Assembly: GCF_052115485.1 (NCBI RefSeq)
Contig: NZ_JBFRGU010000001.1
Span: 186,001 to 250,000, forward strand
Source: Microvirga sp052115485
Lineage (GTDB): Bacteria; Pseudomonadota; Alphaproteobacteria; Rhizobiales; Beijerinckiaceae
Length of the DNA stretch: 64,000 nucleotides
Direction of reading: 5' to 3'
The notes under the pieces are model-generated. The model did not search any database. It had not been told where the DNA came from and saw nothing but the letters and a program-made list of their open reading frames with translations. Numbering within the stretch: position 1 is the stretch's first letter; each line of letters starts with the position of its first letter. The position numbers and the translations under genes are program-made. This document shows, in pieces, positions 44,037 to 52,329 of this stretch.

Positions 44037-45068
44037 TCAACGCAAAACGTCTGGTCGAGCCGCCGCAGATTTCCGGTCGCGCTCCATCAGATCGCGTTCG
44101 GATGGCGGTATCCCGCATGGTCCGGCAGACAATTCGCAGCCGCAGGATTCATCCAGAAGGAATTCACGCATGGCGACCACACGCGGATCGTTCGCCAGCG
44201 CCTCGGGCCAAATGGCCACATAGCTTTTCGTAGCCAACATCTTCACGTCGCCGAATGGACGCACGAGGCGGCCGGCTGCGAGCTCCGCGTCGATCATCGG
44301 TGAGCGACCAAGCACGAAGCCGGCCCCCTCGATGGCCGCTCGAAGAGCAAGGCCGAAATGGCTGAACCGAGGTCCGTGCATCATCTCCGCATCGGCCAGC
44401 CCGAGATGCGGCAACCACGTGTTCCAATCGAGCTCCGGACGCACCGGAGAGAGATTGGCATGGAGATTACCCGTCTCGTGCAAAAGCGGATGGTTTCTGA
44501 GATCCTCGATCTTCAGCCCACCATCGGCATCGAGCAGAGTCGGCGAGCAGACAGGAAACACTTCCTCGCGAACCAGGGGCATGCTGGTTGCGGTGAGTTC
44601 CGTAAGATCCGCTGGTTGACCGACGATGGCGAGGTCGACCCCGTCGCGGGCGAAATCGGGCACTTCATCCATGGCCGCGATTCTGACCTCGATCTGCGGG
44701 TGGCGAGAGGCGAAGCGCCCCAGACGCGGCACTAGCCACCAGGTTCCGAATGATGTGGAAGCAGCAACAGTCAGGACACCGACCTGCCCCCGCGCCCGAA
44801 CCCGCTGCACAGCCATTCGCATACGGTCCAGGCCATCGGCAATTCCGGCGAGCAGAAGTTTGCCCTCCTCGGTCAGCGCGATTCCTGGATTTTTTCGCAG
44901 GAACAGACGGCACCCCATTTGCCCTTCAAGCTGCCGCACCTGATGGCTCACCGCGCTCTGCGTCACACAGAGTTCGGCGGCGGCCTGCGTGAAACTCAAG
45001 TGCCGCGCCACCGCCTCGAAGGTTCGCAGCCACGGCAATGGGGGGAAATTGGAGGGTCGTTCAGCCAA
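44037..45068 (-). CDS. LysR-family regulator, GcvA-like
   Basis: A 343-residue LysR regulator of the GcvA type. The HTH is LPWLRTFEAVARHLSFTQAA / CVTQSAVSHQVRQLEGQMG, with effector-domain motifs STSFGTWWLVPRLGRFASRH and RDGVDLAIV. The C-terminal 40 residues beyond the usual length (ESCGCELSAGPC onward) are Arg/Asp-rich and unlike the family. It is divergent from a DUF1127 gene, an arrangement common in Hyphomicrobiales. The controlled genes are unknown. Confidence 0.9.
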   Translation of the reverse strand: MAERPSNFPPLPWLRTFEAVARHLSFTQAAAELCVTQSAVSHQVRQLEGQMGCRLFLRKNPGIALTEEGKLLLAGIADGLDRMRMAVQRVRARGQVGVLTVAASTSFGTWWLVPRLGRFASRHPQIEVRIAAMDEVPDFARDGVDLAIVGQPADLTELTATSMPLVREEVFPVCSPTLLDADGGLKIEDLRNHPLLHETGNLHANLSPVRPELDWNTWLPHLGLADAEMMHGPRFSHFGLALRAAIEGAGFVLGRSPMIDAELAAGRLVRPFGDVKMLATKSYVAIWPEALANDPRVVAMREFLLDESCGCELSAGPCGIPPSERDLMERDRKSAAARPDVLR

Positions 45069-45176
45069 AAGCGAAGCTCATGAATTTAGCTCATGCGAGC
45101 GTGAGGAATGACCATTCGCCACCGCTCGTTGCGAGAGCCTAGCTTGGCCCTGCGAACACCGCAAGGAAAGCTGGTC

Positions 45177-45416
45177 ATGAAAATCGCTTATGCCGTTGAT
45201 GCCCTTTGGAAAATTTTACGACAATCGGTGACCGGCAGCCGTCGGGGCGCATTACGAGACGTCGCTTATTTTAACGACCACGTGTTGCGCGATATGGGCC
45301 TTGAGCGAGGTTGGAATCATGAGATCCGGCGCATGGTCGAGCCGTCGCTAGCCCAAGAGACGGAGCCAAAACCGCAAGTCAGGTGGCCAATCGTACCCCG
45401 GCGGCAGACCCGCTAA
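45177..45416 (+). CDS. DUF1127 family small protein
   Basis: A 79-residue protein. The YjiS/DUF1127 core is DVAYFNDHVLRDMGLERGWN at residues 29-48, ending in the family hallmark 'L.DIGL.R'. DUF1127 proteins in Agrobacterium and relatives are Arg-rich and influence small-RNA turnover, phosphate and motility. ATG 45177 has AAGGAAAG upstream. Its 3' end overlaps the convergent efflux gene by 4 bp. Confidence 0.8.
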   Translation: MKIAYAVDALWKILRQSVTGSRRGALRDVAYFNDHVLRDMGLERGWNHEIRRMVEPSLAQETEPKPQVRWPIVPRRQTR

Positions 45417-47011
45417 TGCCCGCCCCCTCCTCCAGCCGGCGCGGCGCGCGGCTTGCGGACGAAGGGTAGCGCGAGCGTCAGGCCGATGAAGAGAACCGAG
45501 AGCACGAGGAAGATATCGCCGAACGACATCACCAGAGCCTGCTTTCGCACCATGTTCGACATGGTGCGAATCGCGGCGTTGTTCGCATCGGAGCCGAGAC
45601 TTTGGAAGCTCATGGTCATGTTGTTCAGAGTCTCGACGGCGGTTGAGCGCCCCCATTGGACGTTCTCGCGCAACCGCTGCAAATGCAGATCCCAGCGGTT
45701 GTTGAGGATGGTGTTGATGAGCGCGAGCCCGACCGCGCCGCCGAGATTTCGCGTCAGGTTATAAAGACCCGAGGCGTTCTTCAGCCGGTCCGGCGTTAAC
45801 GTGCCCAACGCGATGTTGTTGATCGGCACCATACAGATCATCAGCCCGGCGCCGCGCAGGATCTGCGGCCACAGAAGCTCGTTGAAATCCCAATCCTTGG
45901 TGATCTCGGAGGCAAGCCAGGTGCCTACGGCGAAACTCGTGAAGCCGATGCCCATCATGATGCGCGGATCGAGCGTCCGGGAGAGCCTTCCCGCGACAGG
46001 CGCCATCAGGAACATGCAGACACCGGTGACGAACATGGTCTCGCCGATCTGCAGCGAGGAATAGCCCCGCACCCGGCCGAGATAGAGCGGGTAGATATAG
46101 GTCAGGCCATAGAGACCGATACCCATGACGAAGCTGAAGGCACAGCCGACCGCGAAATTTCGGTCGCTGAAAGCTTTCAGGTCCACGATCGGGTGACGCG
46201 CGGAGAAGACGCGGAAAAAGAAGCCTATGGCCGAGACGAGACAGACGACGGCGAGGATCGCGACCAGTTCATCCTGGAACCAGTCATTGTTGGCGCCCTC
46301 TTCCAGCACATATTCGAGCGAGCCGAGGAACGCCGCCATCAAGCCGAGGCCCAGCCAATCGAACGTCTTGAAAAGATCGAATTGCGGCTCGTCGAAATCG
46401 ACCAGAAGATAGGTCGACACGGTCACGAAGATTCCCGGCACGATGTTCACGAGGAAGAGCCAGTGCCAGGAGAAAAGATCCGTCAGATAGCCGCCGATGG
46501 TCGGGCCGACGGTCGGAGCAAGCGTCGCGACGAGGCCGATGATGGGCGAAATGATCGGCCGTTTCTCGGGTGGGAAAATCGTGAAGGCCGAGGCGAAGAC
46601 GGTCGGGATCATGCCGCCGCCGATGAAGCCCTGCAACGCGCGCCAGACGATCATCTGCTCGATGGTGGTCGAAGTCGCGCACATGAAGCTCATGAGCGTG
46701 AAGCCGCCCGCCGAGATGACGAACATCCAGCGTGTGGACAGCACCCGCGAGAGCGTGCCGGAGAGCGGGATCATGATCACTTCGGCGATCAGGTAGCTCG
46801 TCTGCACCCACGAGATTTCATCGGCAGAAGCCGACAGACCGGCCTGGATTTCGGCAAGCGACGCCGAGACGATCTGGATGTCCAGGATCGCCATGAACAT
46901 GCCGAACACCATGCAGAAGAACGCGAAAGTCCGACGCCGGTCGAGCGGCGCGGACTTCGCGATCGGAGCAGGTGCTGACGGCTTGCCAGCAATGGCGGCT
47001 GAACCGGCCAT
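45413..47011 (-). CDS. emrB: DHA2-family (14-TMS) drug efflux MFS transporter, EmrB-like
   Basis: A 532-residue MFS protein with 14 predicted helices. Motif A-like and C-like elements typical of EmrB are present: FGMFMAILDIQIVSASLAEI in TM1, SGTLSRVLSTRW, QGFIGGGMIPTVFA and GLVATLAPTVGPTIGGYLTD (antiporter motif C). It pairs with the upstream HlyD-family adaptor for proton-driven export of hydrophobic drugs across both membranes. A divergent TetR gene with two operators probably represses the pair. Confidence 0.93.
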   Translation of the reverse strand: MAGSAAIAGKPSAPAPIAKSAPLDRRRTFAFFCMVFGMFMAILDIQIVSASLAEIQAGLSASADEISWVQTSYLIAEVIMIPLSGTLSRVLSTRWMFVISAGGFTLMSFMCATSTTIEQMIVWRALQGFIGGGMIPTVFASAFTIFPPEKRPIISPIIGLVATLAPTVGPTIGGYLTDLFSWHWLFLVNIVPGIFVTVSTYLLVDFDEPQFDLFKTFDWLGLGLMAAFLGSLEYVLEEGANNDWFQDELVAILAVVCLVSAIGFFFRVFSARHPIVDLKAFSDRNFAVGCAFSFVMGIGLYGLTYIYPLYLGRVRGYSSLQIGETMFVTGVCMFLMAPVAGRLSRTLDPRIMMGIGFTSFAVGTWLASEITKDWDFNELLWPQILRGAGLMICMVPINNIALGTLTPDRLKNASGLYNLTRNLGGAVGLALINTILNNRWDLHLQRLRENVQWGRSTAVETLNNMTMSFQSLGSDANNAAIRTMSNMVRKQALVMSFGDIFLVLSVLFIGLTLALPFVRKPRAAPAGGGGGH

Positions 47012-47017
47012 GATCGC

Positions 47018-48235
47018 TTACTCTTTGATGCTCGCGGTCTTCGCGGGAGCCTTCTCCCGCGTATCGACATTCACCACGACGGAAAGACCCGGGCGCAATA
47101 AGCCCTGCTTGGCAACATCCGGGTTGACGCTCACACGCACGGGGACGCGCTGCACGATCTTGGTGAAGTTGCCGGTCGCGTTTTCGGGTGGCAGCAGACT
47201 GAACACAGCGCCGGAGGCCGGCGATACGCTCTCGACGGTTCCAATGACGTCATGATCCGGGAAGGCATCGACCGCGATATGGACCTTCAGGCCCGGCTTC
47301 ACTGATGCAAGTTGCGTTTCCTTGAAATTCGCGTCCACGTGAACGCTCGTCAGAGGAACCAGCGCTGCGAGGCGGGTTCCCGGCTGCACATAGGTTCCGA
47401 CCTCGACGGCTTTGTTGCCGATGACGCCGTCGACCGGTGCGCGGATTTCGGTGAACGAAAGATCCCGCTGCGCCTTGTCGGCTGCCGTCTGGAGTTCGGC
47501 GGCCACACGCTGTGCCTCGACCTGCTGCGCCGCAAGCACGTCCACATTGGCCTGTGCGGCGGTGAAGGCGGCCTCGGCGCTCTTCACATTCGCATCGGCG
47601 CGATCCCGTCCGGCCTTGGCCGCATCGAGCGTCGCCTTGCTGGCATAGTTGGACTGGGACAGTTGAAGCTGACGGGCATAATCGCCCTCGGCCCGCTCGG
47701 CCTCCGCCTTGGCGGCTGCGACCTGCGCGTCAGCCTGTACGATAGACGCTTTGCCAGCTTCAATCTGACGGCCGATGCGCGTAATCGCGCTGCCCTGCGT
47801 CGCAAGCTTGTCCTTGGCCGCTTGAAGCGCGAGGCGGTAATCGCCGTCATCGATCTTCGCGATCAGATCACCCGCTTTGACACTCTGGTTGCTGACCACA
47901 GCGAGCGACGCCACGTAGCCGGAGACCTTCGCGGACAGGATCGTGATGTCCGCCTGAACATAGGCGTCGTCCGTACTCACCATGAACCGCCCGGTCGTCC
48001 ACCAATGCACGCCCTCATACGCTCCGAATGCCAGGGCCACGCCGAGAACCGCCAGAATCACTGGCTTTTTGCCGAGCTTGCGCTTGGGTTTCTCGACAGG
48101 TGATACGCCAGTAGAGGGGGCTTTCGCCTGCAGGGGAGCTGCCACCGGCGTTTCCGGCGCTTTGCCCTCCGGGAGCCTGCCCTCTTGAGCGGCCTCGCTC
48201 CTGTCAGCTTTTGCGAATTCTTCCCGATAAGCCAT
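47018..48235 (-). CDS. emrA: HlyD/EmrA-family efflux adaptor
   Basis: A 405-residue adaptor: a Pro/Ala-rich cytosolic N-terminus (residues 1-50), one membrane helix (KKPVILAVLGVALAFGAYEG), lipoyl halves (YVASLAVVSNQSVKAGDLIA; EIRAPVDGVIGNKAVEVGTY) and a long Ala/Gln/Lys coiled-coil hairpin between about 130 and 240. EmrA-type proteins bridge the MFS pump to an outer-membrane channel. It is 6 bp upstream of emrB. No TolC gene adjoins. Confidence 0.92.
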   Translation of the reverse strand: MAYREEFAKADRSEAAQEGRLPEGKAPETPVAAPLQAKAPSTGVSPVEKPKRKLGKKPVILAVLGVALAFGAYEGVHWWTTGRFMVSTDDAYVQADITILSAKVSGYVASLAVVSNQSVKAGDLIAKIDDGDYRLALQAAKDKLATQGSAITRIGRQIEAGKASIVQADAQVAAAKAEAERAEGDYARQLQLSQSNYASKATLDAAKAGRDRADANVKSAEAAFTAAQANVDVLAAQQVEAQRVAAELQTAADKAQRDLSFTEIRAPVDGVIGNKAVEVGTYVQPGTRLAALVPLTSVHVDANFKETQLASVKPGLKVHIAVDAFPDHDVIGTVESVSPASGAVFSLLPPENATGNFTKIVQRVPVRVSVNPDVAKQGLLRPGLSVVVNVDTREKAPAKTASIKE

Positions 48236-48264
48236 TGCTATGTCCTCGAGGCTGCGAAACTCTC

Positions 48265-48285
48265 TTGACCGAACGGTTCGGTCAA
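48265..48285. promoter_or_regulatory. TetR operator 1
   Basis: A perfect 21-bp palindrome, half site TTGACCGAAC, a central G, and its exact complement. It lies about 30 bp before emrA. Confidence 0.75.
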
Positions 48286-48331
48286 ACTAGGTCAAGGGTC
48301 TGGCAGAAAAGAAATACAAAGCCCATATGAT

Positions 48332-48352
48332 TTGACTGAACGGTTCGGTCAA
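48332..48352. promoter_or_regulatory. TetR operator 2
   Basis: The same 21-bp palindrome with one mismatch (half site TTGACTGAAC). It lies 25 bp upstream of the TetR start; the centres of the two operators are 67 bp apart. Confidence 0.75.
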
Positions 48353-48376
48353 TAGCCTTTATGTGATAAACCGCAC

Positions 48377-49042
48377 ATGTCTGAGATGCAGGATACTCAT
48401 TCCCAACCGCCTCCCACGCCTGCGGACGGCAGCCTTGAAAAAGCGAAGCGCCGCCAGATTCTGGATGGCGCGAGGGAAGTCTTTCTCGCACGCGGGTTCG
48501 ACGGCGCCAGCATGGGCGAAATCGCCAAGACCGCCGGTGTCTCCAAGGGCACGCTCTACGTCTATTTCGACAGCAAGGAAGCCCTTTTCGAGGCACTGAC
48601 GACGGAAGAAAAGCGCGGCCTCGCAGAAGTCCTGTTCAAGCTCGATGCGGATGATCCGGATGTCCGCGGCGTTTTAACGCGGCTCGGACATAGCTATCTC
48701 GTTCACATGGGCCGGCCGGAGCACATCTCCTCCGTTCGCATGGTGATCGGCGCGGCCGAGAAGTTCCCTCGCATCGGCCAGATCTTCTACGAAGCGGGTC
48801 CGTGTCGCGGCATCGAGCGCCTCGGAGCCTATCTCGACCGCCAGGTTCAAGCAGGACGTCTGACGATTTCCGATACCCCCGTCGCCGCGCAGCAGTTTCT
48901 CGATTTGTGCAAATCCGGCGTCATGCATCGCTTGCTCTTCGCGGTAGGCGACCGTCCGACAGAAGAGGAAATCCACAAGACAGTGGAAAGCGCGATCCGC
49001 GTGTTCTTCGCGGCCTATGGCCCGAACGCGGCCCCGCGCTAA
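48377..49042 (+). CDS. TetR-family repressor of the emrAB efflux pair
   Basis: A 221-residue TetR-family regulator. The HTH covers residues 20-65 (KRRQILDGAREVFLARGFDG, SMGEIAKTAGVSKGTLYVYF), followed by a C-terminal ligand-binding domain with a TetR_C AefR-like look (FPRIGQIFYEAGP). It is divergent from emrA, and two palindromic operators lie between the genes, so autorepression and control of the pump are expected. The inducer is unknown. The start could also be a few codons downstream (residue 4, MQDTHSQ). Confidence 0.9.
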   Translation: MSEMQDTHSQPPPTPADGSLEKAKRRQILDGAREVFLARGFDGASMGEIAKTAGVSKGTLYVYFDSKEALFEALTTEEKRGLAEVLFKLDADDPDVRGVLTRLGHSYLVHMGRPEHISSVRMVIGAAEKFPRIGQIFYEAGPCRGIERLGAYLDRQVQAGRLTISDTPVAAQQFLDLCKSGVMHRLLFAVGDRPTEEEIHKTVESAIRVFFAAYGPNAAPR

Positions 49043-49079
49043 TGGATCCCATCTAACATAAGAGTCCGCATGGGATTCC

Positions 49080-49265
49080 CTTTGGCGCGAGCGCGTGCGA
49101 GTCAGGCGCATGGATAGAGGGATCGCTTTCAAGCTCTCCAAAGATCCCAAGTTCGTCGACAAGCTCAGAGACGTGGTTGGGCTCTATCGATCCGCCGGCC
49201 CATGCCATCGAGCTGGCGGTCGACGAGAAGAGCCAGATCCAGGCGGTCGACCGCACCCCGGGGAC
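49080..49265 (+). pseudogene. IS630-family transposase fragment
   Basis: Two overlapping frames carry consecutive pieces of an IS630 transposase: DPKFVDKLRDVVGLY (frame starting at 49110) and then, after a frameshift near 49177, DPPAHAIELAVDEKSQIQAV with the DEKSQ catalytic-region motif. The rest of the transposase and both insertion ends are missing. It is a short scar. Confidence 0.75.
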
Positions 49266-49386
49266 CGGTAGAAGCAGACCTCTGGTTATTGGCCGCACCG
49301 ACAAAGCGGCGCGCAGGTTGTTCCAACCACACTTCTACGCACCGTCGATTCAAGCTATTCTAAAAGAGCTGGGGCGGAGAATTTGC

Positions 49387-49920
49387 ATGATGGCGAAGCT
49401 CGTCTTTGGAATGAACCAGTCCTTGGACGGCTATGTCGACCACATGGCGTTTGCGCCAAGCCCAACGCTTTTCAATCACTTTATCGACCAGGCGCGCAAC
49501 CAGGTGGGTAGCGTGTACGGTCGCCGCTTGTACGAGGTCATGCGTTATTGGGATGAGGATCATCCCGAGTGGGACGCGGCGCGGCGCGACTTCGCGGCTG
49601 CATGGCGGAGCCAACCGAAGTGGGTCGTGTCGCGCTCTTTGAAGTCAGTCGGCCCCAACGCCACACTTGTCGACAATGACATCGAGGCGGCGATACGCGG
49701 GCTCAAGGCTCAGCTCGTTGGGGAGATTCAAGTTGGCGGACCAGACTTGGCACGAAGTCTAACCGACCTTGGTCTTATTGATGAGTATCGCCTCTACCTC
49801 CACCCCGGCGTGCTCGGTCGCGGCAAGCCATTCTTCGCCGGCCCCCGGCCACCGCTCCGCCTTGTGGCCAGCGATCTCATTGACGAGGACGTGATCAGGT
49901 TGACGTACGTTCCTGCTTGA
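49387..49920 (+). CDS. Dihydrofolate reductase-like / RibD C-terminal domain protein
   Basis: A 177-residue protein of the RibD_C / bacterial bifunctional deaminase-reductase superfamily (YwjB/YyaP-like). It reads MMAKLVFGMNQSLDGYVDHM, YGRRLYEVMRYWDEDHPEWD, and near the end IQVGGPDLARSLTDLGLIDE then LYLHPGVLGRGKPFF. It binds NADPH but the substrate is not known. ATG 49387 (or 49390) follows a GGGGCGGAG; a longer in-phase frame upstream is the transposase scrap. Confidence 0.85.
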   Translation: MMAKLVFGMNQSLDGYVDHMAFAPSPTLFNHFIDQARNQVGSVYGRRLYEVMRYWDEDHPEWDAARRDFAAAWRSQPKWVVSRSLKSVGPNATLVDNDIEAAIRGLKAQLVGEIQVGGPDLARSLTDLGLIDEYRLYLHPGVLGRGKPFFAGPRPPLRLVASDLIDEDVIRLTYVPA

Positions 49921-50037
49921 TCGCGCGGACCACCGCTGGTGGAGCGCAGATGAACTCGCCACAACGCGAGAAACCGTATTTCCCGGAGACCTCGCGGATC
50001 TGCTGAAAAACCTCGACGCCTAACTCGCGTCTGGTTT

Positions 50038-50721
50038 CTAGCCCTCCTCGCGCAACGCCTCGGACACACGCTCGCGCAAAAGATCGGGGCGGCGCAAAAC
50101 GAGAGCGCCACGCGTCCGCTCGATCAGGCCCTCCTGAGCCATGACCGTGAATTCCCGCGTCACCTGCTCACGGCGGCAGCCGATGCGGGCGGCGAGGATG
50201 TGGTGGAACGGTGGAGGCGTCACCACCCGCTCGACGGATGCTCCCCGCGGAATCGAGAGGCGCAGAAGCTCCGAGTAGAGACGATGGCGCAAGTCGAGAA
50301 CAGTCTGCTCCACGAAACGCTCGTTCAACTCGCGAATACGCGAGGACAGCAGGCAGAACAGGCGCTCGGCCACGGGCTGATTGGCAAAGACGAGTTCGCG
50401 GAACACGGATGAAGGCATCACGCAGGCCTCGCCACGCGTCAATGCCGTGACGTTGGCCGAGCGCTTGATGCCGTCCATGGCGGCCAGTTCACCGAAAAGC
50501 TCACCGGCCCTCATCTCATCAAGGATAACTTCCTTTCCGGCAGCTGTGCGCATGAGAACACGAACATCACCGGCGAGAAGAAAATAAACATCCGTCGACG
50601 GGTCATCGAAATCCACAAGGATTTCCTCGGGCTCGAACCGACGCCAGGAGGATCGAGCCTCGAACGGAGCCAGGTCGATGTTTAGATCCTTAAAGAGAAA
50701 AACGCTCGCAAGCCGCGCCAT
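50038..50721 (-). CDS. Crp/Fnr-family transcription regulator
   Basis: A 227-residue regulator: cyclic-nucleotide-binding-like domain (about 15-125; FDDPSTDVYFLLAGDVRVLM, GELFGELAAMDGIKRSANVT) and a C-terminal winged HTH (PPFHHILAARIGCRREQVTREF, EGLIERTRGALVL). The N-terminus has no cysteine cluster, so it is not an oxygen-sensing FNR. GELFGELA...RSANV resembles the cAMP-pocket of CRP. Targets unknown; it is flanked by unrelated genes. Confidence 0.88.
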   Translation of the reverse strand: MARLASVFLFKDLNIDLAPFEARSSWRRFEPEEILVDFDDPSTDVYFLLAGDVRVLMRTAAGKEVILDEMRAGELFGELAAMDGIKRSANVTALTRGEACVMPSSVFRELVFANQPVAERLFCLLSSRIRELNERFVEQTVLDLRHRLYSELLRLSIPRGASVERVVTPPPFHHILAARIGCRREQVTREFTVMAQEGLIERTRGALVLRRPDLLRERVSEALREEG

Positions 50722-50838
50722 TCAGTCCCCCTTGACGCTGCTATCGTTGAACCGAGCCAATGCTCAGGTCAAGCTCAACTCCGGCATCTTCCAAAGCTTA
50801 CGTAACGGAAGATAAAAATGAATACCCTATCCGAAAAT

Positions 50839-52203
50839 CTAGGCTTTCAGAATTTTCTCGTCTGTAATTCCAGCGCGGGCACAGGCATTACGAGTGTCTA
50901 CAACAAGTTTGGCGTGATCGACCACCATTCTATAGTTGATAGCGTCATGATCGGTTGCAATGAGAACCGCATCGTAGGCCGCTAAAGTCTTCGCATCCAG
51001 AGTTACGGAGCGTCGCCCTGCCAGCGGCGCGTGCTTGCGCGTCGTCGGAAGAGCCGGGATATGGGGGTCGTGATAATCCACCGAGGCTCCCCTCGCCTCG
51101 ATCAGCTCTATGAGCTTCAGAGACGGGCTTTCCCGCATGTCGTCCACATTCTTCTTGTAGGCGACGCCGAGGATGAGGATTTTCGAGCCGGAGAAAGCCT
51201 TGCCACTCCGGTCGACCGCCTCCGCCAGCCGGTCGACCACATAATACGGCATGTGCGTATTGATCTGCCCCGCCAGTTCGATGAACCGGGTGGTAATGTC
51301 GTACTCACGCGCCTTCCAGGTGAGATAGAACGGATCGATGGGGATGCAGTGCCCGCCGAGCCCCGGCCCCGGATAGAAGGGCATGAAGCCGAAAGGCTTG
51401 GTCTTGGCCGCCTCGATCACCTCCCAGATGTCGATGCCCATGGCCGCATAGACCACCTTCAACTCGTTCACGAGGGCGATGTTCACAGCACGGAAGATGT
51501 TTTCGGTGAGCTTCACCGCCTCCGCCGTCGCGGCCGAAGAGACGGGCACGGTCCTCACGACGAGTTGGCTGTAGAGCGCATCCGCGAGCGCAACCGCCTC
51601 GGGGCCATCGCCACCGACGACCTTCGGAATGCTGGAGGTGCCGAAATCGGGGTTGCCTGGGTCCTCGCGCTCCGGCGAGAAGGCCAGGAAGAAGTCCTCG
51701 CCGCTTTTCAGCCCCTTCGCCTCGAAAATGGGTTTGAGCACCTCGTCCGTGGTGCCGGGATAGGTGGTCGATTCAAGAACCACGAGCTGGTCCGTCCGCA
51801 GACGCCGCGCGATGGCCTGAGCCGTTTTCTCCACATAGGAAAGATCCGGCTCCCGGTGTTTCGTCAGCGGCGTCGGGACGCAGATGAGGATGGCATCCGG
51901 CTCGTCGAGCCGTTCGAAATCGTCCGTTGCGGAAAAGCGACCGCTACGCACGGCCTCGGCCACATGATCGGAACCGATATGCTTGATGTAGCTCTCCCCT
52001 CGGCCGATCTGTTCGACGTAATTTTTGTTGATGTCGAAGCCGAGCACCTCGAAACCGGCCCGCGCGGCGGTGAGCGCCAGCGGCAAACCGACATAGCCGA
52101 GGCCGATAATGCCGAGTTTGGCGCGGCGGGCCTTAAACTTCTCCAGAAGTGCAGTCACGTCGAAAGTCGTTGCGCCTGCTTGGCCTGAGCGATCCGCGCG
52201 CAT
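50839..52203 (-). CDS. UDP-N-acetylglucosamine 6-dehydrogenase-like nucleotide-sugar dehydrogenase (WbpA/TviB family)
   Basis: A 454-residue enzyme. The NAD-binding fold begins KLGIIGLGYVGLPLALTAAR near residue 18, followed by ICVPTPLTKHREPDLSYV, KLTENIFRAVNIALVNEL, and the catalytic cysteine in PGPGLGGHCIPIDPFYLTW near residue 270. It oxidises C6 of UDP-sugars to uronic acids; the WbpA-like 'GHCIPIDPFYL' points to UDP-GlcNAc rather than UDP-glucose. The product would feed an O-antigen or capsule. It is 45 kb from the glycan genes at the left end of the window, so a link is speculative. Complete. Confidence 0.9.
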   Translation of the reverse strand: MRADRSGQAGATTFDVTALLEKFKARRAKLGIIGLGYVGLPLALTAARAGFEVLGFDINKNYVEQIGRGESYIKHIGSDHVAEAVRSGRFSATDDFERLDEPDAILICVPTPLTKHREPDLSYVEKTAQAIARRLRTDQLVVLESTTYPGTTDEVLKPIFEAKGLKSGEDFFLAFSPEREDPGNPDFGTSSIPKVVGGDGPEAVALADALYSQLVVRTVPVSSAATAEAVKLTENIFRAVNIALVNELKVVYAAMGIDIWEVIEAAKTKPFGFMPFYPGPGLGGHCIPIDPFYLTWKAREYDITTRFIELAGQINTHMPYYVVDRLAEAVDRSGKAFSGSKILILGVAYKKNVDDMRESPSLKLIELIEARGASVDYHDPHIPALPTTRKHAPLAGRRSVTLDAKTLAAYDAVLIATDHDAINYRMVVDHAKLVVDTRNACARAGITDEKILKA

Positions 52204-52329
52204 TGTCCGAACTCCCGACTGACGAACTGTCCCCTGTGTCTGGGGTCGTTACCGGTCACAGTCAAGATTGGCCGCCTTGCATGATCGTGCCTTGCCAGAG
52301 CCGGCTCCTCGCGCCAAAAGGCGGTCATC

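Noticed and set aside
51031..52188. 385-codon plus-strand frame opposite the nucleotide-sugar dehydrogenase
   Set aside because: Shadow of a clear enzyme gene; no domain.
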